A stretch of 64,000 nt of DNA, taken from NCBI GenBank assembly GCA_021199275.1, contig JAJQIJ010000024.1, positions 1 to 64,000 on the forward strand. The letters are read 5' to 3'. Source of the DNA: Clostridiales bacterium (GTDB lineage Bacteria > Bacillota > Clostridia > Oscillospirales > Acutalibacteraceae). The translations under genes were made by a program, and so were the position numbers. The first letter of the stretch is position 1. Each line of letters opens with the position of its first letter. Of the stretch, positions 1 to 6,776 are shown one piece after another. Under the pieces are notes generated by a model that made no database searches, was not told where the DNA came from, and saw nothing but the letters and a program-made list of their open reading frames with translations.

Positions 1-77
1 TATGTTTCTTTTTGCTCGGCTTCTGTCTGGCGCTGCACCAGTCTTACAAGCTCTTTGGCGTCTTTGATGTTTGTCAT
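1..77 (-). CDS. Partial small protein of the integrated element
   Basis: The first 25 residues are visible, beginning MTNIKDAKELVRLVQRQ; the gene continues past the left edge. The ATG lies at 75-77 and is preceded by an AAGGAG ribosome site. A near-consensus promoter (133-161) points at it, so it is likely the first gene of a leftward element operon. The visible part is charged and helical with no recognisable domain, so no function is proposed. The convergence of strong promoter, good ribosome site and open frame makes it likely to be real. Confidence 0.55.
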   Translation of the reverse strand, partial: MTNIKDAKELVRLVQRQTEAEQKET

Positions 78-107
78 TTGTTAGGCTCCTTTTCAAATAT
101 ATGTAAA

Positions 108-151
108 CTTGTTTTGTGTCTGTTTTAAATATATTATATTCTTGTTTTGTG
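108..151. promoter_or_regulatory. Paired direct repeats flanking the leftward -10 box
   Basis: CTTGTTTTGTG occurs at 108-118 and again at 141-151, 33 bp apart (about three helical turns). One copy lies inside the spacer of the leftward promoter and the other downstream of its -10 box, the layout of a repressor-binding pair. Which element regulator binds is not known. Confidence 0.4.
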
Positions 152-161
152 GTTATGTCAA
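133..161 (-). promoter_or_regulatory. SigA-type promoter of the leftward element operon
   Basis: On the minus strand TTGACA (156-161) and TATAAT (133-138) are both perfect hexamers with a 17-nt spacer. It drives the partial gene ending at 77. Confidence 0.8.
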
Positions 162-245
162 GCATATTCAAAAGAAATTGTTCACAAAATCAGAATGTTC
201 CTTTTGTAATTATTACACAAAAAGAGAATGATTTGTATTTTACTG

Positions 246-281
246 TTGACTATTAACCGCAAAACGTGTATACTTATACAC
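246..281 (+). promoter_or_regulatory. Promoter and palindromic operator of the Xre gene
   Basis: TTGACT (246-251) and TATACT (269-274) are separated by 17 nt. The palindrome GTGTATACTTATACAC (266-281; 7-bp arms around CT) covers the -10 box and the expected start of transcription, which fits autorepression by the downstream Xre protein. The ribosome site AAGGAG follows at once. Confidence 0.75.
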
Positions 282-294
282 AAGGAGTGATAAT

Positions 295-660
295 ATGCTT
301 AAAGAACAACTTAAACAATTAAGAAAAAGCAAAAAACTAACTAAAAAACAGGTGGCAGAAAGTGTAGGAATAACCGAACGTGCTTATATTGCATATGAAT
401 ATGGCGAACGAGATGTGAGCACAGATACGCTTGCACGGTTTGCTGATTTTTATTGCGTAACCACCGATTACCTGCTTGGCAGAAACACTGACGAAATGGA
501 AACTATCGACAAGCTGGTGGGTGAATTTAACATGACTGCCCTTGAAAAAAAGATACTTGAGGGTTACCTTGAGTTACCGGACGACATGCGCGGCGATTTA
601 ATGGCGTTTTTGCAAAAGTCCGTACAAGAGGTACAGACCGAATGCCAAGAGGATTTTTAA
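295..660 (+). CDS. Xre-family transcriptional regulator
   Basis: A 121-residue DNA-binding protein. Residues 5-62 form a HTH_3 (Cro/CI) domain: the helix-turn-helix runs through KKQVAESVGITERAYIAYE and is followed by the usual DTLARFADFYCVTTDYLLGR segment. The remaining ~55 residues are helical and acidic, as in phage and ICE immunity regulators. The ATG at 295 has AAGGAG 7 nt upstream. The palindrome over its own -10 box suggests autoregulation, and perhaps control of the divergent leftward gene. It converges on a small minus-strand gene and its stop codon lies inside a terminator hairpin. The class is clear; its regulon is inferred. Confidence 0.85.
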   Translation: MLKEQLKQLRKSKKLTKKQVAESVGITERAYIAYEYGERDVSTDTLARFADFYCVTTDYLLGRNTDEMETIDKLVGEFNMTALEKKILEGYLELPDDMRGDLMAFLQKSVQEVQTECQEDF

Positions 661-673
661 TCCTCTTTTTTTA
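647..673 (+). terminator. Terminator overlapping the Xre stop codon
   Basis: AAGAGGATT (647-655) pairs perfectly with AATCCTCTT (659-667), with a 3-nt loop, followed by a T run. The stem contains the last codons of the Xre gene. Confidence 0.8.
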
Positions 674-794
674 TTAAGTCCGCATACGCCTGCACCATTT
701 GCAGCACGGCGCGGCGCTGCTGCTTGTCTATTGACTTAAGCAGTTCATTTAACTTTTCGGCTTCGGCTTTTTCTTTCTTTGTTACAATTCTCAT
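657..794 (-). CDS. Small element protein, unknown function
   Basis: A 45-residue basic, helical peptide beginning MRIVTKKEKAEAEKLNELL. The frame is open further upstream to 872, but that would overlap the next gene by 53 bp, and the internal ATG at 792-794 starts 25 nt after that gene's stop, so I prefer it. The ribosome site (GAAAG) is weak. It reads as the last gene of the leftward Cro-like operon. Short lysine- and glutamine-rich helices like this are common in ICE regulatory regions, but I recognise no family. Confidence 0.45.
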   Translation of the reverse strand: MRIVTKKEKAEAEKLNELLKSIDKQQRRAVLQMVQAYADLIKKED

Positions 795-819
795 GTTATT
801 ACGTCTTTCAAATTTATTG

Positions 820-1008
820 TCATGAAACCTTAATGCCGGTGACTTCTTCAAATTTCTGTTTGGTGATGACATAAGTCCACTTGCCAGACATTTTCACTGC
901 CAGCCCAAAGGTCAATGTGCCCTGCTGCAATCCAATTCTGATGAACTGTTCGGACGCATTCAGCAGGGAAGCAGCCTGTGCAACAGTCAATCTGTTTTTG
1001 TCTTTCAT
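820..1008 (-). CDS. Small winged-helix/excisionase-like DNA-binding protein
   Basis: 62 residues. The segment LTVAQAASLLNASEQFIRIGL is a MerR/excisionase-type helix-turn-helix, and the following KMSGKWTYVITKQKFEE resembles the beta-hairpin wing and final helix of such proteins. An AGGGAG ribosome site precedes the ATG at 1008. It follows the Cro-like gene in the leftward operon, and one of the four repeated operators (1057-1071) lies just upstream. This size and position fit a recombination directionality factor (Xis) or a second regulator; the sequence does not decide between them. Confidence 0.65.
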   Translation of the reverse strand: MKDKNRLTVAQAASLLNASEQFIRIGLQQGTLTFGLAVKMSGKWTYVITKQKFEEVTGIKVS

Positions 1009-1056
1009 AAACTTTCATTCTCCCTTTTTGGTATGTTCATTTTTACAAATTTAAGT

Positions 1057-1071
1057 ATCTTGTCAAGTTAC
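1057..1071 (-). promoter_or_regulatory. Outlying copy of the switch operator
   Basis: On the minus strand it reads GTAACTTGACAAGAT, matching the copies at 1291, 1329 and 1371. It contains a TTGACA hexamer and lies upstream of the 820-1008 gene, so it may gate a secondary promoter there. No clear -10 box is seen at 17 nt. Confidence 0.6.
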
Positions 1072-1268
1072 TTTCGAAAGAAAAAAATTTCCCACGGTTT
1101 ATCTAATTGTAACAAAAGTGTCATTTTTTCTATTTCATCGCTACCAAAAACCCCTTTTTTAATTTTATTGCTGAAAGTCCGAGAGGACATACCTATTTTT
1201 TTTGCAACATATTCTTGCGTATAACCATTTTTTACAATTGCGGCTTTTAACGCTTTTTTATCTAACAA
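1068..1268 (-). CDS. Cro-like small phage regulator
   Basis: 66 residues; TQEYVAKKIGMSSRTFSNKI is a helix-turn-helix of the small Cro-like regulators (DUF739-like) of Gram-positive phages. The start is TTG at 1266-1268, with a full AGGAGGTG ribosome site 7 nt upstream; there is no ATG in place. It is divergent from the LexA-type repressor gene at 1432, and its promoter (1312-1340) carries an operator over the -35 box. Position and fold make it the Cro counterpart of the switch. It is the first gene of a three-gene leftward operon. Confidence 0.75.
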   Translation of the reverse strand: MLDKKALKAAIVKNGYTQEYVAKKIGMSSRTFSNKIKKGVFGSDEIEKMTLLLQLDKPWEIFFFRK

Positions 1269-1290
1269 AGTTTTTCACCTCCTATTCTTC

Positions 1291-1402
1291 GTAACTTGTT
1301 AAGATACTTTAAGTTTAGCACACTCCGTGTAACTTGTCAAGATGTTTTTTTCTGTTTTTCAGCAAAAATTTACTTGACAAGTTACGAATGTTAATGTATC
1401 AT
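1291..1402. promoter_or_regulatory. Divergent lysogeny-type switch: two promoters and three operators
   Basis: Leftward promoter: TTGACA (1335-1340) and TAAACT (1312-1317), 17-nt spacer. Rightward promoter: TTGACA (1374-1379) and TATCAT (1397-1402), 17-nt spacer. Operators: GTAACTTGTTAAGAT (1291-1305), GTAACTTGTCAAGAT (1329-1343), and the inverted GTAACTTGTCAAGTA (1371-1385). The second overlaps the leftward -35, the third overlaps the rightward -35, and the first lies in the leftward initial transcribed region. Confidence 0.8.
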
Positions 1403-1431
1403 TATTATAGTAAGTTGAGTTGGGTGACGTT

Positions 1432-2085
1432 ATGACAATTGGAAACAGAATAAGACGGTTGCGCAGTGCAGCAAACATCTCACAAGTTGATTTAGCAAAA
1501 AGAGTCGGTGTGTCAAAACAAACGTTATATAAATATGAAAATGACATCGTTACTAATATCCCCTCAGATAAAATTGAGCTGCTCTCGCACTATTTAAATT
1601 GTTCGCCCCAATTTCTTATGGGCTGGACCAATATAATGAACAGCCCCGACATTTCAGCAGACAACATTGACTTCCCTGTTATCGGCGAAGTGGCAGCCGG
1701 CTTTGATAAATATGCTTATGAGGATTGGGACGGTGACAAAATATCTATTCCGGCACAATATCTTAACGGCAAAAGCAAAGACGATTTTTTTGTTTTACGC
1801 GTCAAGGGTGATTCAATGTACCCGCTATATATTGACGGCGATAAAGTATTAATATATAGACAGACATTTATTGATTATAGCGGTCAGGTTGCCGTGGTGA
1901 TTTACGGCGATGAATCCGGAACAATAAAAAAAGTAGAATATATCAAAAACGGCATTAAATTGGTGCCAATTAATCCGATGTACCAACCCGAAACAATAAC
2001 AGCGGAAGAAATCGAACGGGTTTTTATCTTGGGCGTGCCAAAGCTGTTAGTCCGTGAACTGGACGAAAAAATAATAACAGTGTAG
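1432..2085 (+). CDS. LexA/CI-type repressor with S24 peptidase domain
   Basis: 217 residues. The N-terminal HTH_3 domain (about residues 3-60, with SQVDLAKRVGVSKQTLYKYE) is joined to a C-terminal S24 self-cleavage domain. The nucleophile is the serine of GDSMYPL and the general base is the lysine in GTIKKVEY. An Ala-Gly cleavage site is visible in GEVAAGFDKY. Such repressors cleave themselves when RecA filaments form, linking element release to DNA damage. I start at ATG 1432, after GGGTGA; an in-frame TTG at 1420 would add four residues but has no ribosome site. Its promoter overlaps a repeated operator, so autoregulation is likely. Confidence 0.88.
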   Translation: MTIGNRIRRLRSAANISQVDLAKRVGVSKQTLYKYENDIVTNIPSDKIELLSHYLNCSPQFLMGWTNIMNSPDISADNIDFPVIGEVAAGFDKYAYEDWDGDKISIPAQYLNGKSKDDFFVLRVKGDSMYPLYIDGDKVLIYRQTFIDYSGQVAVVIYGDESGTIKKVEYIKNGIKLVPINPMYQPETITAEEIERVFILGVPKLLVRELDEKIITV

Positions 2086-2114
2086 CAATCAAATTTATTG
2101 AAAGAAGCAAACAA

Positions 2115-2780
2115 ATGGATAATATAAAACAGCTATATAAGAAAATAGCTGACGTTGCGAGACGATATAATGCGGCGCGGGTTGTATTATACGGGTCGAG
2201 AGCACGAACAGACAACCGCGAAAACAGCGACATTGACATTGCCGTTTTTGAAATGCCAAAGGAAAATCAGGGGCTTTTTGCAAGCGAGATAGAGGATTTG
2301 CCCTCCCTGCTTGATTTTGACATTTTGTTTGTAAACGCCGGCACAGATAAAAATTTGCTTAAAAACATAGAAAAAGACGGGGTTGTTTTAATGGACAAGT
2401 TCAATGAAAAATACGAAAAATTTGAACATGCAGTACTGCGTTTATCACAAGCAATTGATGAATATAAGGCTAACAAAAGCGACACGGTAAGAGACGGGGC
2501 AATACAGCGCTTTGAGTTTTGCACGGAGCTTGCATGGAAAACCTTAAGAGAGTATTTGTTGCAGCAAGGTTATATAGACATTAACAGCCCCAAATCAGTT
2601 ATGAAAAAAGCCTATGCTGACGGTTTAATATCAAACCAAAATCTTTGGCTTGATTTACTTGCTGCCCGCAACACTACATCGCATATTTACGACGAGGATA
2701 ATGCGGCAGCAGTGTTTTCAGATATAAAAACACGTTTTCTGCCTGCTTTTAAGGAACTGCGCGAAAAATTAAGTAAATAA
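2115..2780 (+). CDS. Fused MNT nucleotidyltransferase-HEPN protein (MntA/HepT-like)
   Basis: 221 residues in two domains. Residues 1-95 are a minimal nucleotidyltransferase with the exact GSx10DxD signature (GSRARTDNRENSDID). Residues ~98-220 match the HI0074/HEPN substrate-binding family, including an Rx4H motif in AARNTTSHIYDE. In two-gene MntA/HepT systems the HEPN protein is an RNase toxin and the MNT protein neutralises it by AMPylating the HEPN tyrosine; here both are one chain, with the tyrosine two residues after the histidine. It lies 29 nt after the repressor gene in the same direction, so it is probably lysogenically expressed cargo for stability or defence. Function in fused form is inferred. 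Confidence 0.8.
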   Translation: MDNIKQLYKKIADVARRYNAARVVLYGSRARTDNRENSDIDIAVFEMPKENQGLFASEIEDLPSLLDFDILFVNAGTDKNLLKNIEKDGVVLMDKFNEKYEKFEHAVLRLSQAIDEYKANKSDTVRDGAIQRFEFCTELAWKTLREYLLQQGYIDINSPKSVMKKAYADGLISNQNLWLDLLAARNTTSHIYDEDNAAAVFSDIKTRFLPAFKELREKLSK

Positions 2781-2830
2781 AAAACGACCCCTCAGTTGTT
2801 GGCGCAACCGAGAGGCGTTGGAGATGGGCA

Positions 2831-2914
2831 AGATATAGTCCTTACCACTGCAACAATATTGTACTATATCTTTCCCCTAAAATCAAGGGGTATTTTTATG
2901 CCCTTTTTAGGGAG
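2831..2914 (+). promoter_or_regulatory. Structured leader before the integrase gene
   Basis: AGATATAGT (2831-2839) pairs with ACTATATCT (2863-2871). CCCCT (2874-2878) pairs with AGGGG (2886-2890), followed by a short T-rich run. CCCT (2901-2904) can pair with AGGG (2909-2912), covering the integrase ribosome site AGGGAG (2909-2914). The arrangement suggests attenuation or translational masking of the integrase. Confidence 0.45.
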
Positions 2915-2920
2915 TATTTT

Positions 2921-3975
2921 ATGAAATTACCAAATCAATATGGCTCGGTTTACAAACTTTCAGGAAAGCGAAGAAAACCATGGGCAGCAAGGAAAACTGT
3001 TGGCTGGAAACAAATTCCTGAAAAGATGAAATCATATCCAATATATGAATTTGTCGGCTTCTACGCGACCAAAGCAGAAGCGCTGCAAGCACTTGCAAAT
3101 TATAATGCAGACCCCTATGACCTGCACTTCAACACAATTACTTTTGAAGAAGTATATAAAAAATGGTCTGCAATCCATTTTGAAAAAGTGTCTGCATCCA
3201 ATGTCAATGGATACAAAGCAGCATTCAACACCTGCAAGAATTTATGGAACATGAAGTTCCAGGAAATCAAACTTGACCACCTGCAGAAGGTTGTTGATGA
3301 ATCAGGGAAGAACACACCAACATTGAAGAAAATCAAAATCATGTTTGGTTTGATGTATGACTATGCAGTGATGCATGAAATTGTAAACCAAGACAAAAGG
3401 GAAATGGTCAGATATGTTGATATCAGCAAACCGGGAAACCCAAATGCCTATAACAGAAAGCCTTTCACCAAAAAGGCAATCAAGGCACTGTGGAATGCTG
3501 AAGCTTCTAATGTTTATTTGTCGGTTGTTCTGATGCTCATATACACTGGTGTAAGAATTGGTGAAATGCTTAACTTGGAAAAAAAGATGTTGACCTGGAT
3601 GAAAGATGGTTTTTTGTGAGGGAATCAAAGACTGATGCAGGTATCAGGGAAGTTCCAATTGCAGAAAAGATTGTGCCATTCTTTGAATACTGGATGCAGC
3701 AAGACTGTGACAATTTAATCTGCACTCCTGATGGAAAGCCTTTTGAATACAGAAATTATTACGATTCATACTGGACACCACTGATGAAAGACTTGTCTTT
3801 GTCCGAATATACACCACACTGTACAAGACACACCTGTATCAGTCTTTTGACAGAAGCAGGGGTTGATGAAAGAATCATACAGCAGATTGTTGGGCACAAA
3901 GGGCAGAATGTCACACAGGTGGTCTATACACATCTTGAACTTCCAATCAAACTGGATGCCATCAACAGCATCTGA
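2921..3975 (+). pseudogene. Tyrosine recombinase (integrase), split by a -1 frameshift at A AAA AAG
   Basis: Two overlapping frames make one 351-residue phage/ICE integrase. The first frame (2921-3619) carries the AP2-like arm-binding region, the SAM-like core-binding domain (about residues 75-165) and the first catalytic arginine in TGVRIGEML. The second (from 3586) carries the catalytic lysine in ESKTDAG, HCTRH (HxxR), GHKG and the nucleophile tyrosine in VVYTH. The frames join exactly at A AAA AAG (3580-3586), in the correct phase for -1 ribosomal slippage; joining them there restores the family sequence without gap. Loss of one A from a run of eight would look the same. It may therefore be decayed, a sequencing error, or programmed. 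All catalytic residues survive. Confidence 0.85.
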
Positions 3976-4047
3976 AGGAAGGTGTCCTGTCATTGCAGAA
4001 ACAAATGGCAAATTAGGCATCATCTTGCACAAGGCACACAAAACAGT

Positions 4048-4078
4048 GTTACTAACTTGTTACTAACTTGTTACTAAC
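4048..4078 (+). repeat. Tandem 11-bp direct repeats next to the integrase
   Basis: GTTACTAACTT occurs at 4048-4058 and 4059-4069, followed by a truncated GTTACTAAC at 4070-4078. Between an integrase gene and the presumed attachment site such repeats are commonly integrase arm-binding sites. That role is inferred. Confidence 0.6.
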
Positions 4079-4124
4079 AAATGGAAATTGAGCCGAATTT
4101 AGAAAAAGAGCAAAAAGAAAAAAT

Positions 4125-4161
4125 CCTTGGAAACACTGCGTTTCCAAGGGTTTTTGTTTTC
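4125..4161. terminator. Bidirectional terminator between integrase and rpsI
   Basis: A perfect 10-bp stem, CCTTGGAAAC (4125-4134) with GTTTCCAAGG (4140-4149), loop ACTGC, is followed by a T-rich run and preceded by an A-rich run. It can end both the integrase transcript and the leftward rplM-rpsI transcript. Confidence 0.85.
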
Positions 4162-4178
4162 TGATATTTTGCTTTTCT

Positions 4179-4577
4179 TTATCTCTTTGAAAATTGAGGT
4201 GCTCTTCTGGCGGCTTTGAGACCGTATTTCTTTCTTTCTTTCATACGTGGGTCACGAGTAAGGAAGCCGGCTTTTTTCAGCGCCGGGCGAAGCTCTTCGT
4301 CATATTGAACAAGCGCCCTTGCAATTCCGTGGCGCACAGCGCCCGCCTGGCCTGTAACACCGCCGCCGTTTACGCGGCATACAACGTCAAACTTACCAAG
4401 CGTTTCTGTAAGATTAAGCGGCTGGCGAACTATCAGCTTTAAGGTGTCAAGCCCGAAATAGTCGTCTATATCCCTGTCGTTTATTGTGATTTTACCTGTG
4501 CCGGCATATAAACGCACGCGCGCTACAGATTCTTTTCTTCTGCCTGTGCCGTAAAAGTACGGATTTGTTTCATACAT
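4179..4577 (-). CDS. rpsI: 30S ribosomal protein S9
   Basis: 132 residues, the usual length. The start [20 protein letters not shown] and the basic tail ending APQFSKR are typical; the tail reaches into the decoding centre and contacts P-site tRNA. It follows rplM after a 12-nt gap with an AGGGGG ribosome site, the conserved L13-S9 operon order. Its 3' end faces an integrase gene only 203 bp away. The rpsI 3' end is a recognised ICE integration site in Gram-positive bacteria, and the coding sequence here is intact, as expected when integration restores the last codons. Confidence 0.98.
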   Translation of the reverse strand: MYETNPYFYGTGRRKESVARVRLYAGTGKITINDRDIDDYFGLDTLKLIVRQPLNLTETLGKFDVVCRVNGGGVTGQAGAVRHGIARALVQYDEELRPALKKAGFLTRDPRMKERKKYGLKAARRAPQFSKR

Positions 4578-4589
4578 AAGCTTACCCCC

Positions 4590-5018
4590 TTACATTTCCC
4601 AAGCCTGCGGCTGCTGAGCTGCGTGCTTGTGTTGTTCGCCTTTGTAAATGCGGCACCTTGTGAGCTGTTTTCTGCCCAGTGTGGTGTCAGGAACCATGCC
4701 CTTAACCGCAAGCTGCATTGCAAAGTCGCTTCTTGTTTTCATTAAGCTTGAATATTTTACCTCTTTAAGATTGCCGATATAGCCCGTAAAGTGCTGATAG
4801 AGCTTTTGGTCAATCTTGTTGCCTGTTAAAACAGCCTTGTCTGTGTTGATGATGATTACGAAATCGCCGCAGTCAACATTGGGCGTAAATATCGGCTTGT
4901 GCTTGCCGCGCAGGAGCACCGCAGCTTCTGAAGCAACACGGCCGAGAGGCTTGCCCGCAGCGTCAATAACATACCATTTGCGCACAATTTCAGCAGGCTT
5001 TGGCATAAATGTTGACAT
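4590..5018 (-). CDS. rplM: 50S ribosomal protein L13
   Basis: 142 residues with the start at ATG 5018 (MSTFMPKPAEIVRKW), matching the family length; upstream in-frame starts are rejected because a GGAGGG ribosome site sits just before this ATG. Recognisable segments are VIDAAGKPLGRVAS, LRGKHKPIFTP and GMVPDTTLGR. L13 is an early assembly protein of the large subunit. First gene of the rplM-rpsI operon, behind a near-consensus promoter and a short GC-rich leader hairpin. Confidence 0.97.
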   Translation of the reverse strand: MSTFMPKPAEIVRKWYVIDAAGKPLGRVASEAAVLLRGKHKPIFTPNVDCGDFVIIINTDKAVLTGNKIDQKLYQHFTGYIGNLKEVKYSSLMKTRSDFAMQLAVKGMVPDTTLGRKQLTRCRIYKGEQHKHAAQQPQAWEM

Positions 5019-5084
5019 AATTATCCCTCCGTCAATATAATTCTTAAACAATGCCCCTGTAGGGGGCTATTGAAATGCTCAAAT
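5019..5084 (-). ncRNA. L13-type leader of the rplM operon
   Basis: The ~65-nt leader contains the hairpin GCCCC/GGGGC (5053-5057 with 5063-5067) between promoter and ribosome site. Its position and shape fit the L13 leader class of Firmicutes, in which ribosomal protein binding represses translation. The match was judged by eye only. Confidence 0.45.
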
Positions 5085-5113
5085 ATAATAGCACAACAAA
5101 AAAATTATGTCAA
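5085..5113 (-). promoter_or_regulatory. Promoter of rplM-rpsI
   Basis: TTGACA (5108-5113) and TATTAT (5085-5090) on the minus strand, 17-nt spacer. The rest of 5019-5356 is AT-rich with no gene. Confidence 0.8.
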
Positions 5114-5275
5114 CAGCTAAATTAAAATAATTCGCAATATCTTTTGTTTTCTCGTTTTTTCTTGCTTAAACACCCAATTATCTCATTTATTATTTCAATT
5201 TTATTTTTCGCCGCAAAATATTTTCGCCGCCGGCACCCCCGATTTCACGGACAAATAAAAAATAATATTAAAGTA

Positions 5276-5304
5276 TTGAATTTATGTAATCAATTTGTTA
5301 AACT
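5276..5304 (+). promoter_or_regulatory. Promoter of the metF-metH operon
   Basis: TTGAAT (5276-5281) and TAAACT (5299-5304), 17-nt spacer. The leader to 5357 is only about 45 nt, too short for a SAM or cobalamin riboswitch. Confidence 0.6.
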
Positions 5305-5356
5305 GTAATATAGTGTTCAGCGGCAAATCAAAATTGAGAAAACACGGTGACAGCAC

Positions 5357-6223
5357 ATGAAAATATCTGAAATATTAGCCAATAATAAAATAACGGTGTC
5401 TTTTGAAATGTTTCCGCCCAAGCAATGGGACAAAATTGAAAAGACAAAAGAAACCGTTCACACCATGGCGGCCCAAAAGCCGTCTTTCATAAGCGTGACA
5501 TACGGCGCTGCCGGCACACGCACCGGCTTTACAAGCGAGATTGCAAATGAAATCAAAAAATGCGGCGAAACACCGCTTTACCACCTTACATGCCTGACAT
5601 CAACCAAGGAAAAGATAGACAGCGTGCTGTCTTCGCTGCAACAAGACGGCATTGAAAACGTGCTGGCGCTGCGCGGCGATATTCCCGAAAATTTTAATTT
5701 CCCGGACAAACAATATTTTCACCATGCTTATGAACTGGTGAAAGTAATAAAGCAGCACGGCGATTTTTGCGTGGGCGCGGCATGTTACCCGGAAGTTCAC
5801 CCTGAAAGTAAAAGCGCGCATGACGATTTGCTGCGGCTTAAAGAAAAAACCGACTGCGGCGTTGATTTTCTTACAACACAAATGTTTTTTGATAATGATG
5901 TGTTTTTTGACTTTAAAGAGCGCTGCAAGCTAATAGGCATAAAGGCGCCCATAATAGCGGGCATAATGCCTATTACAAACGCCAGCCAGATTAACCGCAG
6001 CATTCAGCTGTCCGGCTGCCGCTTTCCGAAAAAATTCAGCGCAATAATAGAGCGTTTCGGCGACAATGCGCAGTCAATGAAACAAGCCGGCGTTATATAT
6101 GCGCTTGAACAGATTGTTGACCTTATTGCAAACGGTCAAAACAACATACATATTTACACCATGAACAAGGGCGATGTTGCCGCCGCTATAATGAAAGGAC
6201 TTTCAGACATAATTAATGAATAA
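5357..6223 (+). CDS. metF: Methylenetetrahydrofolate reductase
   Basis: 288 residues, the size of bacterial MetF. It reduces 5,10-methylene-THF to 5-methyl-THF, the methyl donor for methionine synthase. The N-terminal VSFEMFPPK (E in the E/D-F-x-P-P motif), the SVTYGAAG segment, VLALRGDIP and the FLTTQMFFDND stretch near residue 175 identify the FAD-binding TIM barrel. GGTGA lies 6 nt before the ATG. It overlaps the next gene by 8 nt and heads a three-gene operon with the MetH reactivation protein and metH, so substrate production and use are coupled. Confidence 0.95.
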   Translation: MKISEILANNKITVSFEMFPPKQWDKIEKTKETVHTMAAQKPSFISVTYGAAGTRTGFTSEIANEIKKCGETPLYHLTCLTSTKEKIDSVLSSLQQDGIENVLALRGDIPENFNFPDKQYFHHAYELVKVIKQHGDFCVGAACYPEVHPESKSAHDDLLRLKEKTDCGVDFLTTQMFFDNDVFFDFKERCKLIGIKAPIIAGIMPITNASQINRSIQLSGCRFPKKFSAIIERFGDNAQSMKQAGVIYALEQIVDLIANGQNNIHIYTMNKGDVAAAIMKGLSDIINE

Positions 6224-6776
6224 AACCGAAATTCTGCATTATTTAAGAACAAACAGCAAGGTGCAGGACAAAGCGCTGCTTAACATGATTGACGAAGCCA
6301 TGGCTGAAGTCAACGAATGTGTAAACCCAAAAAGCATTTACAGAATTTTTGACTGCACTGTAGACGACAGGGCGCTGACAATTGAAAACATGCGTTTTGA
6401 AAGCGTGCGCCTGGCTGAAAACCTGCGCGGCTGCACAAAAGTTGCCGTTTTAGCCGCCACAGCCGGCACAGAGGGCGACAGGTTGCTGCGAAAATATGCA
6501 GCTGAAAGCGCGCGCCTTGTGGTTATGCAGGCGGTGCTTTCGTCAAAGGTTGAAGAAATTTGCGACGCCGTGCAGCACGAAATTGAAAGCACGCTTGGGG
6601 TTAAAACACGGCAGCGCTATTCGCCGGGCTATTTTGACCTGGACATTACGCAGCAGAAAAAGCTGTTTTTGCTGCTTGACATAACAAAGCGCTGTTCAAT
6701 AACTCTGACTGACTCATGCCAGATGATACCGACCAAATCGGTCACGGCATTTACGGGGATTGATTATGGAAATTAA
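6216..6776 (+). CDS. Methionine synthase reactivation-domain protein (stand-alone)
   Basis: 186 residues matching the C-terminal activation domain of cobalamin-dependent methionine synthase as a separate protein, like TM0269 of Thermotoga. The SAM-binding landmarks are RYSPGYFDLD (about residue 130) and the end MIPTKSVTAFTGI. It reductively remethylates cob(II)alamin that forms by oxidation during MetH turnover, using SAM. It overlaps metF by 8 nt and the start of metH by 11 nt, so the three are translationally coupled. The metH product next door lacks exactly this domain, which supports the call. Confidence 0.9.
   Translation: MNKTEILHYLRTNSKVQDKALLNMIDEAMAEVNECVNPKSIYRIFDCTVDDRALTIENMRFESVRLAENLRGCTKVAVLAATAGTEGDRLLRKYAAESARLVVMQAVLSSKVEEICDAVQHEIESTLGVKTRQRYSPGYFDLDITQQKKLFLLLDITKRCSITLTDSCQMIPTKSVTAFTGIDYGN

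Noticed and set aside
657..872. 71-residue version of the small element gene
   Set aside because: It would overlap the next gene by 53 bp; the internal ATG at 794 fits the spacing better.
5305..5356. SAM riboswitch before metF
   Set aside because: The leader after the likely start site is about 45 nt with no SAM-aptamer features.
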